Below are positions 1 through 6,341 of a stretch of DNA of 25,269 bases, piece after piece (the first letter of the stretch is position 1; each line of letters opens with the position of its first letter). The notes beneath the pieces were generated by a model. It saw only the letters and a program-made list of their open reading frames with translations, was not told the origin of the DNA and searched no databases. Made by a program: the position numbers and the translations under genes. Source of the stretch: CAZPBC01 sp964584775 (GTDB lineage Bacteria > Chlamydiota > Chlamydiia > Chlamydiales > SLFE01); assembly GCA_964584775.1 (NCBI GenBank), contig CAZPBC010000027.1, positions 1-25,269 of the forward strand, given 5' to 3'.

Positions 1-49
1 AACAAAAAATAGAGAAGCTGGGACTTGAAATTTACATAAAAATGGTTGC

Positions 50-256
50 TTAATCTCCAATTTCTAAGGTGGCTTTTAGGATCCTTCCAAACCTTCGTAA
101 ACCTGAGTATCGTTCTGAGTAGCCTTCCTCTACTACCGTGAACTCACGGCCACCATGTTTAACGACCTTGTTGATGTGTTTTGGCTTTGAAGCCAGTAAA
201 TTTTCAGCCCTTGCGGCAGAGTCTACTCCATGTTCAAAATATTCAAATTTAGCCAT
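50..256 (-). CDS. Truncated member of the tandem membrane-protein family (68 aa)
   Basis: This is a 68-residue protein of unknown function. Residues about 36-59 (GREFTVVEEGYSERYSGLRR and the following FGR) match the conserved block of the 549-1142 gene (GRSYVIHSARLKKYGAFKRF, then FGRGLLG). The reading frame stops where the hydrophobic segment should begin, so the membrane part and the variable tail are missing. The ATG has a good ribosome binding site (AGGAG about 7 bases upstream on the minus strand) and a promoter almost identical to that of the next gene, so it is probably expressed. It may be a shortened functional protein or the 5' half of a decaying gene. Another frame stays open beyond the stop to the window edge, which is compatible with a frameshift but does not prove one. 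The family link is fairly sure; the function is unknown. Confidence 0.6.
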   Translation of the reverse strand: MAKFEYFEHGVDSAARAENLLASKPKHINKVVKHGGREFTVVEEGYSERYSGLRRFGRILKATLEIGD

Positions 257-301
257 TATTAATCTCCTAATTTAAAGCGTTGATTATGTTTAATATAAAA
301 T

Positions 302-330
302 ATTATAAATTAAATAATGATTTTAGTAAA
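302..330 (-). promoter_or_regulatory. Sigma-70-type promoter of the 68-aa gene
   Basis: Read on the minus strand, TTTACT (325-330) and TATAAT (302-307) are separated by exactly 17 bases and preceded by ATTAATTTT. The predicted RNA start leaves a leader of about 40 bases before the ATG at 256. The same arrangement and flanking bases occur before the 549-1142 gene. Confidence 0.65.
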
Positions 331-486
331 TAAAATTAATACACCATTTATTATACATGAAATATATAGTTTTTAAATGGCTTATATTAGCTTTAGACTC
401 ACTATTTGTTGAAAACATGCTAATTATGAATATCTGGAAAACTAGATTGCAGCATTACTTGGGGTGCCTTATCAAATATTTTGGAT
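331..486. other. AT-rich intergenic stretch with no gene seen
   Basis: This is the space between the promoter of the 68-aa gene and the terminator of the 549-1142 gene. It is AT-rich and has no open frame with a plausible ribosome binding site. I see no repeat or RNA gene in it. Confidence 0.5.
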
Positions 487-519
487 AAAAAAAGCCTCCC
501 CCTTTTGAAAAGGGGAGGC
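487..519 (-). terminator. Rho-independent terminator after the 197-aa gene
   Basis: On the minus strand, a GC-rich inverted repeat (GCCTCCCC paired with GGGGAGGC, extended by TTTT/AAAA, 494-519) is followed directly by seven T (487-493). It lies about 30 bases past the stop codon at 549. It is a classic intrinsic terminator and separates the 197-aa and 68-aa genes into two transcripts. Confidence 0.9.
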
Positions 520-548
520 GAGTTGTTCATTGTTGTTATTCTGCTTAT

Positions 549-1142
549 CTAGGGAGTTTCTACGTCACGTCCTCTGCGGTGTCTTGCTACGTTTGTGGCA
601 TCACGTACATTTTTGGGGACCTCTCCAATTCTCGGGTCGCTTTTGCTGCGTCCTCGCTTAGCTTGCGCTTGCTTTCCTTTCTCTATGACTTTCTCAGGTA
701 CTTTTGAGTCCTCACTAAACTTTTCTTTTTCCATGTCGAATCTTTTTCCACCGACAATAGCTTCTCGTTGTTTCATTGCTTCCTCCGGCAAGGTCAAACC
801 TTGTCGTTTGCCTCCGGTTTTGCCCACGGCATCTTGAAAGACCGCGATGAAGACTTTATCGCCTGGTTTCGTGAACAGCTTTCTGACTCTTTTTGAAATA
901 AGACCAAGTCCAAGTGTGGCGCCTGTCACCCCAACACCCAAGAGCCCTCTTCCAAAGCGCTTAAATGCTCCGTATTTTTTTAGCCTTGCACTGTGAATCA
1001 CATAAGAGCGACCCTCATGCTCTACTGTTGGGTGATCTTTTGCTTTTTTGCTCGAGACTTCGGGCATAGTCAGCCATTTTTCCATGTCCTCTGGACGTTC
1101 TGGCTGTAAATAATAAGTATTTTTTGAAGTAATTTCTGGCAT
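549..1142 (-). CDS. Tandem-family membrane protein, Lys/Arg-rich tail (197 aa)
   Basis: The function is unknown. Residues about 43-105 form the family core: an EGRSYVIHSARLKKYG block, a basic FKRFGR stretch, one hydrophobic glycine-rich segment (about 65-83), then RVRKLF and KVFIAVFQ. These align with RTVRELLTLSEKRVTLGVLQ-type sequence in the neighbouring paralogues. The remaining roughly 90 residues are hydrophilic and rich in Lys, Arg and Glu, ending RHRRGRDVETP, with no internal repeat. There is no cleavable signal peptide, so the single hydrophobic segment is probably a membrane anchor. AGGAGGT lies 5 bases before the ATG, with its own promoter upstream and an intrinsic terminator downstream, so it is a self-contained transcription unit. 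A secreted or inclusion-membrane role is possible but is only inference. Confidence 0.8.
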   Translation of the reverse strand: MPEITSKNTYYLQPERPEDMEKWLTMPEVSSKKAKDHPTVEHEGRSYVIHSARLKKYGAFKRFGRGLLGVGVTGATLGLGLISKRVRKLFTKPGDKVFIAVFQDAVGKTGGKRQGLTLPEEAMKQREAIVGGKRFDMEKEKFSEDSKVPEKVIEKGKQAQAKRGRSKSDPRIGEVPKNVRDATNVARHRRGRDVETP

Positions 1143-1184
1143 TTCTTACCTCCTATTAAAGTAATTTATTATCTTTATAATAAT

Positions 1185-1213
1185 ATTATAAAATATAATA
1201 CTATGTTAGTAAA
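1185..1213 (-). promoter_or_regulatory. Sigma-70-type promoter of the 197-aa gene
   Basis: On the minus strand, TTTACT (1208-1213), a 17-base spacer and TATAAT (1185-1190) are preceded by ATTAATTTT. The leader to the ATG at 1142 would be about 36 bases. Both hexamers and the upstream block are the same as in the promoter at 302-330, although the spacer differs. Confidence 0.65.
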
Positions 1214-1395
1214 CAAAATTAATATAATATTAATTTTAAATCAAAATTAGGAGGGTTTGAGGGGATTCTATCCTATTGAATTTCAATTTCTTATGATTTT
1301 TTTGAAAAATAGCCCCAAAAATGGATCTATGGCAGTTTTATCCAGTATAAAATCTAAAAACCTGACCCTAAGTAACTTAAGGTAAATCACTAAAA

Positions 1396-2126
1396 TTAAA
1401 TTGATTTGGGAGCAATAAAAGGTTTTCTTGCTGGCGGCTTGCGCCCTTTGGGAAAGGCCCTCGCTCTCGTTTGGTGGATCAACCTAGTGGAATCTGAGAC
1501 CGGTTGTCTTGCAGGTGCAGCAGGCTGAGCTTTTGTGGCGGGAGCAGGTGGTCTTGCGGGGGCTGCAGGCTGAGNNNNNNNNNNNNNNNNNNNNNNNNNN
1601 NNNNNNNNNNNNNNNNNNNNNNNNNNNNNNNNNNNNNNNNNNNNNNNNNNNNNNNNNNNNNNNNNNNNNNNNNNGCAGGCTGAGCTTTTGTGGCGGGAGC
1701 AGGTGGTCTTGCGGGGGCTGCAGGCTGAGTTTTTGTGGCGGGAGCAGGTGGTCTTGCGGGGGCTGCAGGCTGAGCTTTTGCGGAGTCTGTCGCTGACTCT
1801 GGAGCAGGAGTTGGGGAAGTGGACTCTTTCTGAAGAAGGACAATCGTGACGCGTTTCTCACGCAGCGTATAGTATTCTGTGAGTTTGGTCGGCATCAGAA
1901 AGAGAGCAAGGCCTCTTGTTGTGTAGAGAAGGCCAGTTGCAAAAGTCACACGGTAAATTCTTTGTAACCAAGAATAAGTTTTTACACGGTGGCTGATGAG
2001 TGTGTACTCTCTACCGTCTGGACCGAGGGTTGTTCTTCCTTCGTGGGAGAAGTTGGGTTCCTCTGTGTACCCAGGAAGTTCTGGGATCTTCTCTCTACTT
2101 TCAACGTAAATAAAACTTCCTAACAT
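1396..2126 (-). CDS. Tandem-family membrane protein with Pro/Ala/Lys repeat tail, interrupted by an assembly gap
   Basis: This is a divergent member of the array family. It keeps GREYTLISHRVKTYSWLQRI, a weaker hydrophobic segment (about residues 60-79, containing an Arg) and LREKRVTIVLLQ. The tail is a 15-residue repeat, AQPAAPARPPAPATK, encoded by a 45-base tandem repeat, followed by a basic end (GRKPPARKPFIAPKSI). The 100-N gap at 1575-1674 shifts the frame. Read in the repeat frame, the sequence after the gap runs on to a TAA at 1396-1398, whereas the shifted frame stops at 1479 and breaks the repeat. I therefore place the true end at 1396. The start is uncertain: ATG at 2126 or an in-frame GTG at 2144, neither with a clear ribosome binding site. 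The true length is unknown because of the gap. Function is unknown; the tail resembles flexible linkers or nucleic-acid-binding tails. Confidence 0.7.
1505..1780 (-). repeat. 45-bp coding tandem repeat (15-aa unit) containing the first assembly gap
   Basis: Unit starts (GCAGGC on the plus strand) lie at 1520, 1565, 1675, 1720 and 1765, with a partial unit before 1520. Units are almost identical and encode AQPAAPARPPAPATK or TQPAAPARPPAPATK. The gap sits inside the array, so the copy number is unknown. Confidence 0.9.
1575..1674. other. Assembly gap, 100 N placeholder
   Basis: Exactly 100 N. The flanking repeat phase requires a real distance of 45n+35 bases (35, 80, 125...) or a 10-base overlap of the two flanks. 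All of these equal 2 modulo 3, so 100 cannot be the true size if the repeat is regular. Confidence 0.95.
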
Positions 2127-2160
2127 AGCGGAATACAATGCCACGAAAAAAGTTTATTGT

Positions 2161-2231
2161 GATAGCTTTTTTGAAATTTACCCCTAGATTTTTGATATAT
2201 AAAAAATAAATTAAAAGGGGTTGTTTTTGTG
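2161..2231. repeat. Intergenic element, copy A
   Basis: This 71-base element begins GATAGCTTTTTTG and ends TTTTTGTG on the plus strand, with ACCCC and GGGGT arms that can pair around an AT-rich interior containing ATTTTT/AAAAAT. It starts at the stop codon of the 2234-2845 gene. A diverged second copy lies at 3062-3129 in the equivalent place. The arms pair in both copies although the bases differ, which suggests a conserved stem-loop, possibly a transcript end. The strand on which it acts is unclear. Confidence 0.6.
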
Positions 2232-2233
2232 AG

Positions 2234-2845
2234 TTATGAGCAAAGTTTTGTCATTGCTTGCGATCTCATACGTGAAGAACGATTCAGTGGTGGTCTTGAC
2301 TTTGGTCTTCTTCTTTTGCCTTTCATTGTGGGTCTATTCTTCGTGACTCCATGGAGACGTTCTCTACTTGATGTCCGGCCTAAAGGTTGAGGTGCTAGAG
2401 CTGATTTAGTCACGGGCATAGGAGCAGCAGTAGGTTCTCTTGTGGACCTAGCTGCTGGTTTTTTAGGAAGTTTTAATGTAGGAGTTTTTACAAGCCGAGC
2501 TTTAGGACGTTCTGCTTGAGGCTGTTTCAATTGAGGAAGGCATCGTCTCTTTTTAGGCTGTAGAACGCCCAGGGTGACGCGTTTTTCAGAAAGGGTCAAC
2601 AGCTCTCGTACGGTTTGTGAGAAGAGGGCACTTCCCAATGTGATGATGACGAGCGCGATTCCGAGGAGTCCACGGCCAATTCTCTCCATTTTGGAGAGGG
2701 CTTTGACTCGTTGGGTCACCAGTTTATACCTTCTTCCCTCATTTTGGACATAGGTGTCCTTTCCAGGGAAGTCTTTTACTTCGTCCCAGCCTTTATAAGG
2801 ATCCAATTGTCTTGGAGTATCAATGTATTTTATTTGGTCAGTCAT
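2234..2845 (-). CDS. Tandem-family membrane protein with basic tail (203 aa)
   Basis: The function is unknown. The first 96 residues align without gaps to the 3182-4202 protein (64 identical by my count), including KDFP, NEG, TQRV, ALS, a hydrophobic segment (about residues 59-76) and TVRELLTLSEKRVTLG. Conservation stops at once after LQ. The tail is Pro/Lys/Arg-rich (KLPKKPAARSTREP, GKRRRPKSRPP) and has no tandem repeat. I chose the ATG at 2845 because MTDQIKYI matches MTNQIEYI of the paralogue; a longer reading would need a TTG start outside the conserved region. There is no ribosome binding site before the ATG, while a -10-like TATAAA ends 8 bases upstream, so a leaderless message is possible. 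It probably has one membrane span with a positively charged tail. Confidence 0.75.
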   Translation of the reverse strand: MTDQIKYIDTPRQLDPYKGWDEVKDFPGKDTYVQNEGRRYKLVTQRVKALSKMERIGRGLLGIALVIITLGSALFSQTVRELLTLSEKRVTLGVLQPKKRRCLPQLKQPQAERPKARLVKTPTLKLPKKPAARSTREPTAAPMPVTKSALAPQPLGRTSSRERLHGVTKNRPTMKGKRRRPKSRPPLNRSSRMRSQAMTKLCS

Positions 2846-2852
2846 TGATATA

Positions 2853-2881
2853 TTTATAACACGGAAGCAATTTATAACCAA
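2853..2881 (-). promoter_or_regulatory. Possible promoter giving a leaderless mRNA for the 203-aa gene
   Basis: On the minus strand, TTGGTT (2876-2881), 17 bases and TATAAA (2853-2858) are followed 8 bases later by the ATG at 2845. The corresponding position before the 3182-4202 gene has TTGGCT, 17 bases and TATCAG. The start point would fall at or next to the ATG, consistent with the absence of a ribosome binding site. Confidence 0.35.
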
Positions 2882-2981
2882 TAGTAAGAATATTTTTATA
2901 ATAAAATTAATCTAATATTAATAATTAATGTGATGTTAGTTCATTCTTCTCTAATGAAATTCATGTGTATACGTGGGTAAG

Positions 2982-3050
2982 CTTGGATCTCATTTCAGTC
3001 TTCAAAGTGTAGAAAATTTCTTAAGATTGGCACATGCAGTGCCACGTTGG
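2982..3050 (-). pseudogene. Remnant of the start of a 1396-2126-type gene
   Basis: Minus-strand 3071-2982 aligns without gaps to 2170-2081, the upstream region and first codons of the 1396-2126 gene, with 59 of 90 bases identical by my count, including CGTGGCA, TTGA and AGATCC blocks. The position equivalent to the ATG is ATC (3025-3027) and a TGA interrupts the frame at codon 11 (2995-2997). No intact frame follows, so it is a decayed gene start. It lies downstream of the 3182-4202 gene, just as the intact copy lies downstream of the 2234-2845 gene. Confidence 0.65.
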
Positions 3051-3061
3051 AAGCAGATAGC

Positions 3062-3129
3062 GATAGCTTTTTTGTCATGCCCCCAGATTTCGGTGATTTA
3101 AAAATGAATTAATCGGGGGTGTTTTCGTG
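3062..3129. repeat. Intergenic element, copy B
   Basis: This is the second copy of the element at 2161-2231. It starts GATAGCTTTTTTG and ends TTTTCGTG, with CCCCC and GGGGG arms around an AT-rich interior. It lies downstream of the 3182-4202 gene. The bases between that stop codon and this element still resemble the 3' coding end of the 2234-2845 gene, so the whole 3' region was duplicated. Confidence 0.6.
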
Positions 3130-3181
3130 GCTTCTACGTGAAGTGTTGTAGCAATTTATCTTTCCAGGTCTCGACGCATGA

Positions 3182-4202
3182 TCAGCGTCCCGGTCTTCTT
3201 GATTTTCGTCTTCTTCTTCTGCGTCTGGAACTATTTTTGGTAGGATGCTTTTTCCCTGATTCTTTAGGACCTTTAGGATCTGAATCCTTATCAGCAGGAG
3301 TTTCAGTAGCAAGTGTTGCAGCTGATCCATCGAGCTTTCCTGAATTCTTATCAGCACGAGTTTCAGTAGCAAGTGTTTCAGCTGATCCATCGAGCTTTCC
3401 TGAATCCTCATCNNNNNNNNNNNNNNNNNNNNNNNNNNNNNNNNNNNNNNNNNNNNNNNNNNNNNNNNNNNNNNNNNNNNNNNNNNNNNNNNNNNNNNNN
3501 NNNNNNNNNNNNAGTTTCAGTAGCAAGTGTTTCAGCTGATCCATCGAGCTTTCCTGAATCCTCATCATCAGGAGTTTCAGTAGCAAGTGTTTCAGCTGAT
3601 CCATCGAGCTTTCCTGAATCCTTATCAGCTGGAGCTTTTTCTTCACGAGACCTTAGTCCTGCAGCAGCGATTTTAGCAGCGCTTGGTTTGGCTGGCACAG
3701 GAGGAGGATCTCCTGAAGCTCCTTCTTTACGAGGCTTTGGATCTGAAGCAGTATTTTCAGCAGAGGGTGGTTTAGAAGGTCGTCTCTTTCGGGGGCTTGA
3801 GTGTCTATTAGCATCGCTTCTTTCAGGCTTTTCTGAAGTTTTTGTAACTGCAGGTTGCACTGCTGGGGGTGGAGTTATATGAGTGAGGGGAAGAGAGCTT
3901 AGTCTCATTATAGTTTGGGGAAGGCCTAGGGTCACGCGTTTTTCAGAGAGGGTAAACAGTTCTCTTACCGTTTCGAAGAAGATGGCGCCTCCTAGTGTGA
4001 CAATGATGAGTGCGATCCCGAGGAGTCCACGGCTGATTCTCTCCGTTGTGGAAAGGGCTTGGACTCGTTGGGTTATGAGGATATAGGTTTTTCCTTCGTT
4101 CTTGACCTTGGTTCCCTTTTCTGGGAAGTCCTTGACTTCTTCCCAGTCACTGTAAGCATCGAGATCAGTCCGGCTTTGAATGTATTCTATCTGATTTGTC
4201 AT
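3182..4202 (-). CDS. Tandem-family membrane protein with acidic/Ser-Thr repeat tail, interrupted by an assembly gap
   Basis: This is the closest paralogue of the 2234-2845 protein. It has the same roughly 96-residue N-terminal region with the hydrophobic segment at about residues 59-76 and TVRELFTLSEKRVTLG, then a long unrelated tail. The tail has a Pro/Lys/Ser-rich part, a 20-residue repeat containing DSGKLDGSAETLATET, and a strongly basic end (SSRRRRRRRKSRRPGR). The 100-N gap at 3413-3512 breaks the frame. The repeat frame resumes after it and runs to the TGA at 3182, which I take as the true end. I chose the ATG at 4202 (MTNQIEYI) by comparison with the paralogue; an in-frame GTG lies at 4220. 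No ribosome binding site is visible. It is divergent from the transketolase gene, and the roughly 100 bases between them must hold both promoters. Function is unknown. Confidence 0.75.
3299..3632 (-). repeat. 60-bp coding tandem repeat (20-aa unit) containing the second assembly gap
   Basis: Units begin (AGTTTCAG on the plus strand) at 3299, 3359, 3513 and 3573, with the unit at 3359 cut by the gap. The encoded unit contains DSGKLDGSAETLATET, with substitutions such as N for D and A for E. Units differ at a few bases, so this is an ageing array rather than a very recent one. Confidence 0.9.
3413..3512. other. Assembly gap, 100 N placeholder
   Basis: Exactly 100 N. The repeat phase on the two sides requires 60n+6 bases (6, 66, 126...), a multiple of 3, so the true gap keeps the reading frame and the 100-base placeholder does not. 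Confidence 0.95.
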
Positions 4203-4210
4203 GGGTAATA

Positions 4211-4239
4211 CTGATAGCACAAAATCATTTTAGAGCCAA
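4211..4239 (-). promoter_or_regulatory. Possible promoter giving a leaderless mRNA for the 3182-4202 gene
   Basis: On the minus strand, TTGGCT (4234-4239), 17 bases and TATCAG (4211-4216) end 8 bases before the ATG at 4202. The geometry matches the site before the 2234-2845 paralogue. The -10 is weak. Confidence 0.25.
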
Positions 4240-4322
4240 CGTTTGTCACAAGGGTCGAAAAAAAAGCTTCAATCAGGAGATAATCGGGATTCTTTTAAAA
4301 TTTTTCTTACAGGGGAGTATTT

Positions 4323-6341
4323 ATGAAGACGATGGTGAAGCAGAAATCGGATGAGAAGCAAGGATTGACAGGTGAGGTGAAGGAGGCGCTCAAGAAGACT
4401 GCTTTAACGATCCGAGGCCTTGCGATGGATGCGACGCAGAAGGCCAACTCCGGCCACCCAGGCCTTCCTTTAGGTTGTGCGGAGATCGCCGCTTACCTTT
4501 GGGGAGTGTTTCTCCATTACAACCCTGAAGATCCGAAATGGATTGCACGAGATCGCTTCATTCTTTCTGCGGGCCATGGATGTCTTTTGCAGTACAGTGC
4601 ACTCCACCTTTCTGGTTATCCCCTCACTTTAGAAGATATCAAACAGTTCCGTCAGCTGGACTCAAAAACTCCCGGACATCCTGAACGTGACGAAGCCATT
4701 GGGATTGAGACAACGACCGGTCCTCTTGGGCAAGGGCTCGGCAACGCTGTTGGAGAGGCTCTTGGCTTCAAGCTCCTTCAAGAGAAGTTTGGCGGTGATC
4801 TTTTCAATAATAAGGTCGTTTGTCTTGCAGGTGATGGATGCATCATGGAAGGTGTGACATCGGAAGCGTCGTCGCTTGCAGGCCACCTGCAGCTCGATAA
4901 TTTGATCATCCTTTACGATGCGAACAACATCTGCTTAGATGGCCCACTTTCTGAGTGCTGCTCGGAAAACACGATCGAGCGTTATAAAGCTTACGGGTTC
5001 GAAGTGCATGAGGTCGATGGGTATGACTTTGATGCGCTCCATACCCTTTTCACAAACCTACGTGAAAAGCAAGATAAGCCAGTTTTAATTCTCTGTCATA
5101 CGATCATCGGTAAAGGAGCTCCTACAAAAGAGGGAACTCATAAAGCCCACGGATCTCCTTTAGGGGAGGAAGAGGTTGCAAAGACAAAAGCGGCCCTCGG
5201 TCTTCCTGAAGAGACCTTTTTCGTTCCTTCGTCGGTGCGTGACTACTTTGAGAACCACAAAAAACTCTGCAAAGCCGTTCAGCAAGATTGGGAGGCGCGT
5301 TTTGAGAGCTGGTCGAAAGAGCATGCTGACTTGCGCAAAGAGTTTGATCTGATGCATGAGCGAAAAATTCCTGAAGATTTAGAAGCAAAGTTAACACAGT
5401 TTGAAATGAAAGCTCCACAGGCAGGTAGAGCCTCTTCTCATGAGGTCATCAACTTCCTTGTTGACAAGCTACCGTTCCTCTATGGAGGATCGGCCGATCT
5501 CTCCGGTTCGGATAAAACGATGATGAAAAACTATCCCATCGTTCGACCAGGGATTTTTTCAGGACGCAACATTAAATTTGGAGTGCGTGAATTTGGAATG
5601 GCGACGATGGCTGTCGGAATGGAACAGACCGATATGATGATTCCCTTTATCGGGACCTTCTTGACCTTTACTGATTACATGAGGAATGCGATCCGCCTCA
5701 GTGCGCTTCAACACTCACACGTGATCTTTCAGATGACCCATGACTCGATCTTCCTTGGAGAAGATGGCCCGACACACCAGCCGGTAGAGCACTATGCCGC
5801 CCTCCGTGCCATTCCCAACCTCCACTTCATCCGCCCTGCAGGGAACCACGAAGTGAAGATGGCGTGGCTTGCAGCCCTTTACTACAAAGGGCCGACGGTC
5901 TTTGCTCTTTCTCGTCAAAATGTGGCAGAAATTCCTGAGACCCATGTTCCCTACAACGAAGGAATGGGGAAGGGAGCGTATGTGGTGAAGGAGGTCAATG
6001 GAGATCCTGACTACACGCTCGTCGCGACCGGTTCGGAGCTGCCACTTGCTCTCGATGTGGCAAAAGCCCTTGATCAAAAGGGCCACTCTGCTCGTGTGGT
6101 TTCGATGCCTTGCCAGGAGCTCTTTGATGCGCAGGATGCGCGCTACAAGGAGTCGCTCTTTGGACCTAAATCAGGAAAGTGTGTCTCAATCGAAGCAGGG
6201 GTGAGCCAAGGTTGGCACCGCTACATTGGCCGCGACGGCGTCTCCATCGCTGTTGATACTTTTGGAGCTTCAGCTCCAGCAAGCCAACTTGGAGTGAAGT
6301 ATGGCTTCACTGTCGAACAAATTCTTGAGCGGATTGTTTAA
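4323..6341 (+). CDS. tkt: Transketolase
   Basis: A thiamine-diphosphate enzyme of the non-oxidative pentose phosphate pathway that moves two-carbon ketol units between sugar phosphates in the cytosol. At 672 residues it has the usual length. The N-terminal domain has NSGHPGLPLG and the ThDP/Mg-binding motif beginning G170-D171-G172 (GDGCIMEG) and ending in LYDANN. The middle domain has LYGGSADLSGSDKT, KFGVREFGMA and GEDGPTHQPVEH, and the C-terminal domain follows. The ATG is preceded by AGGGGAG at a 5-base spacing. The stop overlaps the hemE start (TAATG), so it heads the hem cluster and the genes are probably translated from one message. In Chlamydia, as I recall, tktB and hemE lie near each other but not adjacent. 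Confidence 0.97.
   Translation: MKTMVKQKSDEKQGLTGEVKEALKKTALTIRGLAMDATQKANSGHPGLPLGCAEIAAYLWGVFLHYNPEDPKWIARDRFILSAGHGCLLQYSALHLSGYPLTLEDIKQFRQLDSKTPGHPERDEAIGIETTTGPLGQGLGNAVGEALGFKLLQEKFGGDLFNNKVVCLAGDGCIMEGVTSEASSLAGHLQLDNLIILYDANNICLDGPLSECCSENTIERYKAYGFEVHEVDGYDFDALHTLFTNLREKQDKPVLILCHTIIGKGAPTKEGTHKAHGSPLGEEEVAKTKAALGLPEETFFVPSSVRDYFENHKKLCKAVQQDWEARFESWSKEHADLRKEFDLMHERKIPEDLEAKLTQFEMKAPQAGRASSHEVINFLVDKLPFLYGGSADLSGSDKTMMKNYPIVRPGIFSGRNIKFGVREFGMATMAVGMEQTDMMIPFIGTFLTFTDYMRNAIRLSALQHSHVIFQMTHDSIFLGEDGPTHQPVEHYAALRAIPNLHFIRPAGNHEVKMAWLAALYYKGPTVFALSRQNVAEIPETHVPYNEGMGKGAYVVKEVNGDPDYTLVATGSELPLALDVAKALDQKGHSARVVSMPCQELFDAQDARYKESLFGPKSGKCVSIEAGVSQGWHRYIGRDGVSIAVDTFGASAPASQLGVKYGFTVEQILERIV

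Noticed and set aside
3109..3411. Alternative reading frame of the 60-bp repeat gene ending at 3109
   Set aside because: This frame gives MRIQESSMDQLKH-type translation of the repeats, which does not match the repeat frame before the gap or the basic tail of the paralogue.
1505..3632. CRISPR-like regular repeats
   Set aside because: The units are contiguous with no unique spacers, are multiples of three, and read in frame as protein repeats.
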